A stretch of 64,000 nt of DNA, from positions 1 through 64,000 of the forward strand of contig NZ_FMCI01000250.1 of NCBI RefSeq assembly GCF_900091845.1, in the 5' to 3' direction. Numbering within the stretch: the first letter of the stretch is position 1; every line of letters starts with the position of its first letter. Positions 52,346 through 60,696 of this stretch are shown piece by piece. Below the pieces are notes generated by a model. The model saw nothing but the letters and a program-made list of their open reading frames with translations, did no database searches and was not told where the DNA came from. The position numbers and the translations under genes are program-made. This DNA is from Streptomyces sp. SolWspMP-5a-2. Lineage in GTDB: Bacteria; Actinomycetota; Actinomycetes; Streptomycetales; Streptomycetaceae.

Positions 52346-53404
52346 TCACTCCGTCTCCCGCGGCTCCTCCTCGGAACCGGGCACGTACCGCAGGACGCCC
52401 CACATGCCGCGCTCGTCAGCCGCCCCCGGATCGCCGCTCACGCACGCCTCCAACTCCTTGTGCAGGGCGGGCCCGTCGATGCCCGAGCCGATGAGGACGA
52501 GCTGCGTCAGGCGCTCGTCGTCGGCGCCCCACGGCTCGGGGTAGAAGCGCAGGAACCGTCCGACGGCGTGGACGGCGTACCGGTTGCGCGGGTCGTGGGC
52601 GCCGAAGTCGACGTACCCCTTGATCCGGTAGAGCCCCTCCGGCCTGCCGTCGAGGAACGCCATCAGACGGCGCGGGTCCAGGGCCGTCGGCGAGGTGAAC
52701 GACACGCTGTCGTAGGAGGCGTGCAGATGGCCCGCGTGATCGTGCGCCCCGTGGTCGTGCAGATCGTCGAAGGTGAGCTGCCCGACGCGTTCCGTCCGGG
52801 GACGGCAGTCGAAGAGGAACTCCGGGTCGACGCGCCCGTAGGAGGCGGTGACGACGGCCGCGCCGTCCACCAGGGAGGAGACCAGCGCGGTGACCCGTCC
52901 GGCGTCGGGGGCGCGGTCCAGCTTGTTGACGACCACCAGATCGGCGAGGGCCAGATGCCGGTCGATCTCGGGGTGCTTGGCCCGCGTGTCGTCGAACTCC
53001 GCGGCGTCGACGACCTCGACGAGCCCCCCGTACACGATCCCCGGCAGTTCGCTCGCGAGCACCATGCGGACGAGTTCCTGCGGCTCGGCGAGACCGCTCG
53101 CCTCGATGACGATGACGTCGATCCCGGCGGCGGGCCGCGCCAACCGGTCGAGGTAAAGGTCCAGTTCACCGACGTCGACGGCACAGCAGAGGCAGCCGTT
53201 GCCGAGCGAGACGGTGGAGTCGCCGAGGGCGCCCGCGACGGCCATCGCGTCGATCTCGACGGCCCCGAAGTCGTTGACGATCGCGCCGATCCGGCTGCCG
53301 CCGCTGCGGTGCAGCAGATGGTTGAGGAGGGTCGTCTTGCCGGAACCGAGGAAACCGGCGAGCACGACCACCGGGATCTGACGGGGACCGCCGCTCGACG
53401 TCAT
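52346..53404 (-). CDS. COG0523 (CobW-like) metal GTPase
   Basis: A 352-residue G3E GTPase. Walker A GFLGSGKT (17-24), metal motif GNGCLCC (C71, C73, C74), NKLD for guanine and a C-terminal CobW_C domain. A histidine-rich insert near residue 228 (HDHGAHDHAGHLHA) could bind zinc or cobalt. Such proteins deliver metals to client enzymes. ATG 53404 has AGGAG upstream. No zinc-regulator (Zur) site or ribosomal-protein paralogue is apparent nearby, so the metal is undecided. Confidence 0.87.
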   Translation of the reverse strand: MTSSGGPRQIPVVVLAGFLGSGKTTLLNHLLHRSGGSRIGAIVNDFGAVEIDAMAVAGALGDSTVSLGNGCLCCAVDVGELDLYLDRLARPAAGIDVIVIEASGLAEPQELVRMVLASELPGIVYGGLVEVVDAAEFDDTRAKHPEIDRHLALADLVVVNKLDRAPDAGRVTALVSSLVDGAAVVTASYGRVDPEFLFDCRPRTERVGQLTFDDLHDHGAHDHAGHLHASYDSVSFTSPTALDPRRLMAFLDGRPEGLYRIKGYVDFGAHDPRNRYAVHAVGRFLRFYPEPWGADDERLTQLVLIGSGIDGPALHKELEACVSGDPGAADERGMWGVLRYVPGSEEEPRETE

Positions 53405-53748
53405 ACCGCTCCTGCCTCTCTCACGTGCGCGCATGCTCTCCCCCACCGACCCGTGCGCCGGGTCACGCTCCCGGCGCACCCGCGGAAGCGGAATGCCGCC
53501 CCAGGATACGAGGCGAGCCCCGCACCGCGCGGCGACCGGCCACGACGGTCGTGAAGGAGCGGGCGCAGAGCAGGGCGCCGGTGTGTGCGACCCTCGCTTC
53601 CCTCCGTGCGCCTCTTCTCCGCCTCCCCGACGGTCCGCTCGGTCGGCACCCTGGGAGGCGGCATGCGCCGCCCACCGCTCGCCGGTCCCCCCTCAGTCGA
53701 CCCGCACCCCGACGACCGGTGGACGGCCGCCTGAAATCGGGGAGTGAC
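53405..53748. other. 344-bp divergent region
   Basis: Promoter region for the GTPase (left) and the DUF6082 gene (right). No repeats or supported small genes. Confidence 0.4.
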
Positions 53749-54306
53749 ATGGCAATACGGAACATGGGCCTTCGGAGGTTGGGGGTCGTCGCCTCGGCGG
53801 GCGTCGGTCTGGTGGCGGGTGCCGCCGTCACCCTCGCCTACCAGCGACCCGCGCTCCGGGCCCTGACCAGCTGGATCGAGCACCTGGAGGAGGCCTCCAA
53901 GATCCAGCGGCAGAGCAACTTCGCCCATCAGCAGCGCCTGCACTGGGAATTGCTGAGCAAAGCCATGGACGATCCGGAACTCGCCGAGGTACTGGACGCC
54001 TACAACGGCACGGTCAGTCCGAGAAAGCAACGCCAGTTCCTCTTCGCGAACGCCTTGTACACCAATGCGCTCTGCTACTACCGCATGGGCAACATGACAC
54101 GCGAGGAGTTCTTCGGATTCGCCCGGAGCATGCTCCAGAATCCCGTCTTCCGGGAGTACTGGTACGCGACCCATCCCCATCGGGCGACTTTGACGGACAG
54201 ATCCGAGGAAGCCAAGCTCGGACGTATGGTCGACGACCTTCTCGCCAAACTGGAGGAAACGGACTCCGACGAGTGGTGGGTGGTCGGCGAGCCACCGTCC
54301 GAGTAA
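53749..54306 (+). CDS. DUF6082 family membrane-anchored protein
   Basis: A 185-residue protein with one N-terminal hydrophobic segment (about 9-30: LGVVASAGVGLVAGAAVTLA) followed by a soluble helical domain containing QQRLHWELLSKAMDDPELAEVL, TNALCYYRMGNMTREEFFG and NPVFREYWYATHPHR. It matches the DUF6082 group, which is abundant and multi-copy in Streptomyces. ATG 53749 with GGGGAG upstream. Lower GC than its neighbours. Function unknown; followed by two small paralogues in the same direction. Confidence 0.82.
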   Translation: MAIRNMGLRRLGVVASAGVGLVAGAAVTLAYQRPALRALTSWIEHLEEASKIQRQSNFAHQQRLHWELLSKAMDDPELAEVLDAYNGTVSPRKQRQFLFANALYTNALCYYRMGNMTREEFFGFARSMLQNPVFREYWYATHPHRATLTDRSEEAKLGRMVDDLLAKLEETDSDEWWVVGEPPSE

Positions 54307-54581
54307 CGGTGACCGTTCCACGCCCCCTGCCACACGGCGTACGATCCGGTAGCCGTCTTGCCGCGCACATCACGCGATCGGGCGATAACGAACCTGCAAA
54401 CCGCCGCGTTTCCCCAGATGCCGACAAGGTTGACTTCACCGCACCCTGCGGAACGGGCCGATCCCCGCCGAACCCCTGTCCCACGCCGCTCGGTTGCCGA
54501 GGCCGCGGCCCTACCGGGCCGCTTCGCACCGGGGCGCACCACTGCACCATCTGCCTCGACGCACAAAGGAACACCAGAACA

Positions 54582-54821
54582 GTGAGCAAGATCACCCGCC
54601 GGATCGGTACACCTCCCAGCGCCCGGGGAAGCGCGACAGGTGCCAATTGCCCCGATATTTTCGAGCTGTCCGACGGAAGGTTCGCTGTCATCGGCACGGA
54701 CGCCACCGACGAACTCGACGCCCACCTCCCTTCCGACGCCTCGCGGGCCGACTACGAACGCATTGTCGTGGTCACGCGCGAGACCTTGATGCACGCGAAG
54801 GCTGACATCCCCGACGCATAG
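54582..54821 (+). CDS. Small conserved protein, paralogue 1 (79 aa)
   Basis: A 79-residue acidic protein beginning with a RRIG motif followed by CPDIFELSDGRFAVIGTDAT and ending in the segment IVVVTRETLMHAKADIP. GTG 54582 has AAAGGA upstream. It shares about 60% of residues with the protein at 55029-55268, so the two arose by duplication. The motif CPDIFELSDG(R/N)FAVIG marks a small Streptomyces family without known function. Confidence 0.8.
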   Translation: MSKITRRIGTPPSARGSATGANCPDIFELSDGRFAVIGTDATDELDAHLPSDASRADYERIVVVTRETLMHAKADIPDA

Positions 54822-55028
54822 CCGACCGAGGGCATTTCCCTCCGTACGTGCGCCCGTTCCGTCAGTCTGTATTCGTTCGTTTCCAGTTTTCGCCCGTTCG
54901 GGATTTTCGTTCGTTTACGGTTCTCGTTCGTCTGCACTTCGACGGCCCCGGTGCTCCGCCGCTCCACGGCGGGCACCGACCGGCGGCACGGTCTTGAGCC
55001 GAAGGTCCCACTCTGAAAGGTCGAGACA

Positions 55029-55268
55029 ATGGTGGACATCGTACGGCGGATCGGTGATTCTCCCTTTGCGCGAGGCAGCACATCGGGACAGACCTGCCCC
55101 GACATCTTCGAACTCAGTGACGGCAACTTCGCCGTGATCGGGACGGAGGCCACGGCACAACTCGACGCGAAACTCCCCGCCGACGCCGCCAGGGCGGACG
55201 ACGAGAGGATCGTCGTCATCACCCGCGAGACCCTGATCCGCGCCCGCAAGGACATTCCGCGCGCCTGA
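55029..55268 (+). CDS. Small conserved protein, paralogue 2 (79 aa)
   Basis: A 79-residue paralogue of the preceding gene: RRIGDSPFARGSTSGQTCPD at the N terminus, then IFELSDGNFAVIGTEATAQL and IVVITRETLIRARKDIP. ATG 55029, AAAGGT upstream. One Cys is conserved in both copies. Each copy has its own leader of 200-275 bp, so they are probably transcribed separately. Confidence 0.82.
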   Translation: MVDIVRRIGDSPFARGSTSGQTCPDIFELSDGNFAVIGTEATAQLDAKLPADAARADDERIVVITRETLIRARKDIPRA

Positions 55269-55425
55269 CGACCCGGACCGCGACCGGCGCACCGCTCCGC
55301 CCACCCCGAGCGAGCCCCGCGCCGGTCCCTCCCGGTGGGCACGGCGGGCAGGGCGAGCCGGACGGGCGCGACCACCTTGACGAGCACGACAACCTTGACG
55401 GGCTCGACGGGCTTGACGGGCCCAC

Positions 55426-55528
55426 TTGATCCGGTGCGGACTCGACGTTGACGGACTTGATCGGACCGGCGCACTTGATGGGGCCGTCCATAACATGACT
55501 GACCTTCATCAACATTGACTCGATCAAT
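55426..55528. promoter_or_regulatory. TTGATC-type elements upstream of the citrate synthase gene
   Basis: TTGATC at 55426-55431 and 55457-55462, TTGATG at 55475-55480 and GATCAAT at 55522-55528, within the 140 bp before the start codon. The same word recurs upstream of the CitA/CitB-type genes at 58175-58242. Confidence 0.45.
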
Positions 55529-55567
55529 GCACCGGGTGACCGGTCCGCCTGCCGCTACGGTGAGCCC

Positions 55568-56824
55568 ATGCGCGATCCAGAGTCCTCGCTGAGCCACGCC
55601 GAACGGCGGCTGACCACCAGGGAGGCAGCCGAACTGCTGGGCGTGAAGCCCGAGACCGTGTACGCGTACGTGAGCCGCGGCCAGCTCAGCAGCCACCGCG
55701 TCCCCGGCGGCCGGGGCAGCACCTTCGACACCACCGAGGTCACCGCGCTCGCCCGGCGCAACAGGCGGGAGAGCGCGGGAGATCCGGGCACCGCGGGCGA
55801 ACTGTCGGTGCGGACCCGCATCACCCTCATCGAGGCGGACCGCTACTGGTTCCGCGGGGTCGACGCCGCCGAACTGGCCCTGCGGCACTCCTACGAAGAG
55901 GTCGCGGAGTGGCTGTGGACCGGCCGGATGACACCGGACGTCCGGTTCGAGGCCCCGGCCGCCTCGGTCGCCGCCGCCCGCCGGGCCGTCGACGTGCTCC
56001 CCGAACACGCCATCCCTGTCGACCGGTTGCGGGTCGCGGCGATCGCCGCGGCGGCCGCCGACCCGCTCCGCTTCGACCTCGCCGAGAAGACCGTGCTCGG
56101 CACGGCGCGCACCCTCATCCCCACCCTCGTCGCGGCCCTGCCCGCGGTACGCCGGGGCCACCGGGACAGCGGCCCGCTGGCCCGCCGCCTCTGGGGACGG
56201 CTGAGCGGACGGGAGGCGGACGAGGCGTCCCTGCGGGTGCTGGACACCGCGCTCGCCCTGCTCGTCGACCACGACCTCGCCGCCTCGACCCTCGCGGTGC
56301 GGGTCGCCGCGTCGGCCCGCGCGCACGCCTACGCGGCCGTCTCCGCCGGGCTCGGCGTCCTGGAGGGCCCGCTGCACGGCGCGGCCGGCGGACTCGCCCA
56401 CCGGATGCTCCTCGACGTGCTCGACCGGGGCGACGCGGCCCCCGTGATCACCGAGGAACTCCGCGCCGGACGCCGGATCCCGGGGCTCGGCCACCGCCTG
56501 TACACGGGCGAGGACCCCCGCGCGCGCGTGCTGTTCTCGCTGCTGGAGGAGGTCCCGAACGCCGCGCCCGCCCTCGCCGCCGCCCGTGACGTGGTGGCCA
56601 CCACCGCCCGTCACGCCCCGCTGCACGCCAACGTGGACCTGGCCCTCGCGGTGTTCACCGCGTCCAGCGGCATGGCGGCCACGGCGGGCGAGACGATCTT
56701 CGCCGTCGCCCGGACGGCGGGCTGGATCGCGCACGCCCTGGAGGAGTACCAGGAGCGCCCGCTGCGGATGCGCCCGAGCGGACACTACGTGGGCCCACGC
56801 CCGCCCAGGCCGCTCCCCGGGTAG
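55568..56824 (+). CDS. Citrate synthase-family protein with N-terminal helix-turn-helix
   Basis: A 418-residue protein: residues 12-65 form an excisionase/MerR-like helix-turn-helix (LTTREAAELLGVKPETVYAY, then a wing ending FDTTEV), and ~80-410 a citrate synthase fold with catalytic His in EGPLHGAAG, His in GLGHRLYTG and Asp in HANVDLALAVF. Known in Streptomyces as citrate-synthase-like proteins beside a two-component system. It may make citrate or 2-methylcitrate, and may bind DNA. ATG 55568. Confidence 0.85.
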   Translation: MRDPESSLSHAERRLTTREAAELLGVKPETVYAYVSRGQLSSHRVPGGRGSTFDTTEVTALARRNRRESAGDPGTAGELSVRTRITLIEADRYWFRGVDAAELALRHSYEEVAEWLWTGRMTPDVRFEAPAASVAAARRAVDVLPEHAIPVDRLRVAAIAAAAADPLRFDLAEKTVLGTARTLIPTLVAALPAVRRGHRDSGPLARRLWGRLSGREADEASLRVLDTALALLVDHDLAASTLAVRVAASARAHAYAAVSAGLGVLEGPLHGAAGGLAHRMLLDVLDRGDAAPVITEELRAGRRIPGLGHRLYTGEDPRARVLFSLLEEVPNAAPALAAARDVVATTARHAPLHANVDLALAVFTASSGMAATAGETIFAVARTAGWIAHALEEYQERPLRMRPSGHYVGPRPPRPLPG

Positions 56825-57148
56825 CGGGTCCGCGCCCGCGTCCGGCGGACAGCTGGTCCGTACCCAGGCCCCTGGCCCGGGTAGCCGGTCCGCGTCCGCC
56901 CAGGCCGCCCCGGGTAGCCGATGTCCGCCCGCGCCCTCCAGGACTGGCGGTCCGCGCCGCGAAGGCACCCCGTACGGACGCTTGCGGCCCCCTACCGACG
57001 CGTGCACCCCCGAACGGACACGTGCGGACCCGTACAGACACATGCGGCCCTGCACAGGGTCCGACGGGGACCGGCGAAGACCCGTACAGGCAGGTGGCGA
57101 CCCGTACGGAGCAGGCCCAGGCCCTCCCGGAAGTCGCCGCGCGTCAAG
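56825..57148. repeat. Intergenic region with degenerate ~21-bp repeats
   Basis: Between about 56965 and 57060 phrases such as GGACACGTGCGGACCCGTAC and CAGACACATGCGGCCCTGC recur with a period near 21 bp, and CCCGTAC(G/A)G appears at least four times to 57110. No gene. Two GGGTAGC(C/G)GGTCCGCG phrases occur nearer the citrate synthase stop. Confidence 0.5.
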
Positions 57149-57167
57149 TCAGGTTAGGCTCACCTCT
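57149..57167 (+). promoter_or_regulatory. Iron box (IdeR/DmdR) over the -10 of a leaderless gene
   Basis: TCAGGTTAGGCTCACCTCT matches 15 of 19 positions of TTAGGTTAGGCTAACCTAA. It contains TAGGCT (57155-57160), a -10 placed 7 nt before the GTG at 57168, so transcription should begin at or next to the start codon and be blocked by iron-loaded DmdR. Confidence 0.82.
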
Positions 57168-58172
57168 GTGAGTACGTGCGCAACTGTCTCCCGGGCGCTC
57201 GACGAGCCCCTGTCGGGAACCGCGGCCACCGCGAGCACCTGGCTGCTGCTGGAACAGCCCGGCCCCTGGGGTGCCAGGGCGCTCACATCGAGCCGCCTGG
57301 ACCCCGAGGTCGGACGCGCCCTGGAGGCCGCGGCCGAGGGCACCGGCGTCCGCGTCGCCCTCATCCGCAGGCCGGGACGGCACGCCGACCCCGGCGGCCC
57401 CTCCGAGCGCCGGGTGTACGCGGCCCACACCGTCCCGGGCCGCGCCTGGCTGCACACCGCGGCCACCCGCGACCCCGCCGAACTGCTCGCCCTGGACTTC
57501 CGGGCGCTCGGGGCGGGCGACCACCACGGCTTCGACGCGGTCCTCGGCGGCCGTCCGCACCCGGGTGATCCGCTGGCGCTCGTCTGCACGAACGGCAAGC
57601 GCGACCGCTGCTGCGCGCTGCTGGGCCGTCCGCTCGCGGCCGAACTCGCCGCCTCCGGGGTCGAGGGCGCCTGGGAGGTCACCCATCTGGGTGGTCACCG
57701 CTTCTCGCCGACGCTGCTGGTCCTCCCCCACGGCTACGCCTACGGGCGCGCGGAGGCCCACTCCGTCAAGGAGATCCTGCACAGCCTCCAGGAGGGCCGG
57801 ATCGTCACCGAGGGGTGCCGGGGCCGCTCCGCCTGGGAGCGACCGGGGCAGGCGGCCGAGCTGGCGGTGCGGACCTCGCTGCGGGAGGAGGCGCCGGACG
57901 CGCTGAGCGTCGTCCGGACGGAGGGCGGAGCGCCGCGCTGGGACGTGACGGTCGCCCACGCCGACGGACGCCGCTGGCGTGTCGTGGTGGCCCAGGGCGC
58001 GTCGCTGCCGCCCCGGGAGGAGAGCTGCGGGACGTCGGTCCTGGGGGCGCCCGCGCGCATGGACGTGGTGTCGGTGCGGGAGCTGGTCCCGGCCGGTGCG
58101 ACGGCTGGAGGACCGCGGGCGGCGGCTGAAGGGTCGCGGGCGGCGGTTGGAGGATCGCGGGCGGCTGCATGA
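57168..58172 (+). CDS. Sucrase/ferredoxin-like (thioredoxin-like Fe-S) protein, iron-regulated
   Basis: A 334-residue member of the sucrase/ferredoxin-like family. Likely [2Fe-2S] or thiol residues: C in LALVCTNGKRDRCCALLGRP and histidines in THLGGHRFSPTLL. The fold is related to thioredoxin-like ferredoxins; in yeast a relative (Apd1) handles redox stress. The last ~30 residues are three imperfect GG(P/S)RAAA repeats. GTG 57168 abuts an iron box and has no Shine-Dalgarno, indicating a leaderless, iron-repressed gene, possibly a siderophore-iron reductase. Confidence 0.82.
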   Translation: MSTCATVSRALDEPLSGTAATASTWLLLEQPGPWGARALTSSRLDPEVGRALEAAAEGTGVRVALIRRPGRHADPGGPSERRVYAAHTVPGRAWLHTAATRDPAELLALDFRALGAGDHHGFDAVLGGRPHPGDPLALVCTNGKRDRCCALLGRPLAAELAASGVEGAWEVTHLGGHRFSPTLLVLPHGYAYGRAEAHSVKEILHSLQEGRIVTEGCRGRSAWERPGQAAELAVRTSLREEAPDALSVVRTEGGAPRWDVTVAHADGRRWRVVVAQGASLPPREESCGTSVLGAPARMDVVSVRELVPAGATAGGPRAAAEGSRAAVGGSRAAA

Positions 58173-58174
58173 CG

Positions 58175-58242
58175 GATCAATCCGTCCGTCACCCCGTCAA
58201 TACACGCGTCAATCGTTGATCACGCAACGCAATGTATTGATC
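58175..58242. promoter_or_regulatory. Cluster of GATCAAT / GTCAAT / TTGATC elements upstream of the sensor kinase
   Basis: GATCAAT 58175-58181, GTCAAT 58196-58201 and 58208-58213, TTGATC 58216-58221, ATTGATC 58236-58242. Direct and inverted copies fit binding by a dimeric regulator, plausibly the CitB-type protein encoded downstream. Confidence 0.5.
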
Positions 58243-58300
58243 AAGAGATCCGGGCCACACCCCTACGGCAGCTCGCACACCTGCACGTACCGTCAGGGGT

Positions 58301-59971
58301 ATGAGCCCCACTCCCCCCGCGCGCCGGATGCGCCTCGGACTGCCGAGACGGGCGTTCTCCCAGGTGCTGCTGATGCAGGTGGCGATCGCCGCGGGGGTCG
58401 CCGTCCTGGTGACCGGGCTGTTCCTGCAGCCGCTCAGCAGGCAGCTCGACCACGAGGCGATGCAGCGCGCCCTGGCCATCGCGCAGACGACGGCCGAGGA
58501 ACCGCAGATCGCGCGGGACCTGGAGAGCACCGCGCCCACCGTCGACGGACCGGTGCAGCGGGCGGCGGAGCGGATCAGGAAGGCCACCCGGGCCGAGTAC
58601 ATCGTGGTGCTGGACTGGCGCGGGGTGCGCTGGTCGCACACCGACCTCCGGCAGATCGGCCGGACCGTCTCGACAGATCCCAGCGAGGCGCTGGCGGGCA
58701 GAGAGGTCATGGAGATCGACAGCGGCACGCTCGGCCGCTCCGCGCGCGGCAAGGTCCCGCTGCGGGCGTCCGACGGCTCCCTGATCGGCGCGGTCTCGGT
58801 CGGCATCGCCTACGACGGCGTGCGGGCCCGGCTGCTGAGCGCGATACCGGGGCTGCTGGCGTACGCGGGCGGTGCCCTCGCGGTCGGCGCGCTGGCCGCC
58901 TGGCTGATCGCGAGGCGGGTCCAGCGGCAGACCCGTGACCTGGCCTTCTCCGACATCTCGGGGCTGCTGTCGGAGCGCGAGGCGATGCTGCACGGCATCC
59001 GCGAGGGCGTCGTCGCCCTGGACCGCGGCGGCCGCATCCGGCTCCTCAACGACGAGGCCCACCGCCTCCTGGGCATCGACGACTCGGTCGTCGGCACCCC
59101 GCCCGACGAGGCGCTCGGTGCGGGCCGCACCGCCGACATCCTGGCCGGCCGGGTGACCGGCACCGACCTGCTGACCGTGCGCGGCCAGCGCGTCCTGGTC
59201 GCCAACCGGATGCCCACCGACGACGGCGGCGCGGTCGCCACCCTGCGCGACCGCACGGAACTGGAGCAGCTCGGCCGTGAGCTGGACTCCACGCGCGGCC
59301 TGATAGACGCCCTGCGCGCCCAGGACCACGAGCACGCGAACCGCATGCACACCCTGCTGGGCCTGCTCGAACTGGAGATGTTCGACGACGCCGTGGAGTT
59401 CGTCGGCGAGGTGGTCGGCGACCATCGCGCGACCGCAGAGCAGGTCACCGAGAAGATCCAGGACCCGCTGCTCGCCGCGCTGCTGGTGGGCAAGGCGACG
59501 GTCGCCGCCGAACGCGGGGTCGCCCTCTGGGTGTCCGACCGCACCCGTCTCCCCGACCGGCTGGTCGATCCCCGGGGACTGGTCACGATCGTCGGCAACC
59601 TGGTGGACAACGCGCTGGACGCGGTGGCCGCGACCCCGCACGCGCGCGTGGAGGTCGAACTGCGCGCCGAGGGGCGCACGGCCGTCCTCAGAGTGCGCGA
59701 CACCGGACCGGGGATCCCCACCGCGCAGCACGAGTTGATCTTCACCGAGGGCTGGTCGACCAAGGACCCGCCCGCCCACCGCAAGCGCGGCATCGGCCTC
59801 TCCCTGGTGCGCAGGCTCGCCGAACGCCAGGGCGGCAGCGCGACGGTCGGCGACGCCCCGGGCGGCGGCGCCGAGTTCACCGTCGTCCTGCCCGAGGCGC
59901 TGACCGGTGCCGAGCCCGAGCCGGTCCTCGCCGCGCGTGCCGACCTGCCGTTCGAAGAGGAGTCGCGATGA
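58301..59971 (+). CDS. CitA/DcuS-type sensor histidine kinase
   Basis: A 556-residue kinase: membrane helix (about 23-45), extracytoplasmic PAS-like sensor (about 46-175), second helix (about 180-205), cytoplasmic PAS (about 222-320), then phosphoacceptor H343 in the family's HE-type box QDHEHANRMHTLLGLLE, N-box NLVDNALDAV and G-boxes RDTGPGIP and GIGLSLVRRL. Relatives sense citrate or C4-dicarboxylates; the ligand here is not known. ATG 58301. The gene overlaps the regulator by 4 bp. Confidence 0.9.
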   Translation: MSPTPPARRMRLGLPRRAFSQVLLMQVAIAAGVAVLVTGLFLQPLSRQLDHEAMQRALAIAQTTAEEPQIARDLESTAPTVDGPVQRAAERIRKATRAEYIVVLDWRGVRWSHTDLRQIGRTVSTDPSEALAGREVMEIDSGTLGRSARGKVPLRASDGSLIGAVSVGIAYDGVRARLLSAIPGLLAYAGGALAVGALAAWLIARRVQRQTRDLAFSDISGLLSEREAMLHGIREGVVALDRGGRIRLLNDEAHRLLGIDDSVVGTPPDEALGAGRTADILAGRVTGTDLLTVRGQRVLVANRMPTDDGGAVATLRDRTELEQLGRELDSTRGLIDALRAQDHEHANRMHTLLGLLELEMFDDAVEFVGEVVGDHRATAEQVTEKIQDPLLAALLVGKATVAAERGVALWVSDRTRLPDRLVDPRGLVTIVGNLVDNALDAVAATPHARVEVELRAEGRTAVLRVRDTGPGIPTAQHELIFTEGWSTKDPPAHRKRGIGLSLVRRLAERQGGSATVGDAPGGGAEFTVVLPEALTGAEPEPVLAARADLPFEEESR

Positions 59972-60648
59972 TCGAGGTCCTCGTCGTGGACGACGACACC
60001 CGGGTCGCCCGGGTCAACGCCGCCTATGTGGAGAAGGTGCCGGGCTTCCACGTCGCCGGGGAGGCGCACAGCGCGGCCGAGGCGCTGAGCAGCCTGGAGG
60101 CGCTGCCCGGCCTCGATCTCGTCCTGATGGACCACTACCTGCCCGACGACACGGGTCTGGCGGTGGTGCGGGAGATGCGCAGACGCGGCCACCAGACCGA
60201 CGTGATCATGGTGACGGCGGCCCGTGACGTGTCGACCGTCCAGGCCGCGATGCGGCAGGGCGCGCTCCAGTACCTGGTCAAGCCGTTCGCGTTCGCGGGC
60301 CTGCGGGCGAAGCTGGAGGCGTACGGGGAGCTGCGCCGCACCCTGGACGGCGGTGGCGAGGCCGAACAGGCCGAGGTGGACCGCATCTTCGGCGCGCTGT
60401 CGGCGCCCTCGGAGCCGGGGCTGCCCAAGGGGCACTCCCCGACCACCGCGGAGCTGGTGCGGCGCTCACTGATGAACGCGGAGGGGGCGCTGTCCGCCCA
60501 GGAGATCGCCGAGCGCACCGGGGTGAGCCGGCAGACCGCGCAGCGCTATCTGAAGCTGCTGGAGCGCACCGGACGGGCCCGGCTGACGCTCAAGTACGGC
60601 GACGCGGGCCGCCCCGAACACCGTTACGTGTGGGCGACCCGCGTCTGA
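59968..60648 (+). CDS. CitB/DcuR-type response regulator
   Basis: A 226-residue regulator. Receiver: D8-D10 (VVDDD), phosphoacceptor D55 (LVLMDHYLP), K in LVKPFAF; the C-terminal DNA-binding helix-turn-helix is QEIAERTGVSRQTAQRYLKLLERTG (about 176-200; motif split here for length: EIAERTGVSRQTAQRYL). Partner of the kinase upstream (ATGA overlap). Its receiver is very similar to that of the second regulator at 63662. Confidence 0.9.
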   Translation: MIEVLVVDDDTRVARVNAAYVEKVPGFHVAGEAHSAAEALSSLEALPGLDLVLMDHYLPDDTGLAVVREMRRRGHQTDVIMVTAARDVSTVQAAMRQGALQYLVKPFAFAGLRAKLEAYGELRRTLDGGGEAEQAEVDRIFGALSAPSEPGLPKGHSPTTAELVRRSLMNAEGALSAQEIAERTGVSRQTAQRYLKLLERTGRARLTLKYGDAGRPEHRYVWATRV

Positions 60649-60659
60649 GGTGCGGCGGG

Positions 60660-60688
60660 GGGCAGGAGCGCGCGCGGGCCTCCTGCCC
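60660..60688. terminator. Bidirectional terminator
   Basis: GGGCAGGAG (60660-60668) and CTCCTGCCC (60680-60688) around an 11-nt GC loop, between the regulator and the convergent ABC operon. Confidence 0.75.
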
Positions 60689-60696
60689 GGCGGAGG

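Noticed and set aside
59968..60648. NarL-type regulator
   Set aside because: The C-terminal helix-turn-helix and the HE-type box of its kinase place the pair in the CitA/CitB-DcuS/DcuR group.
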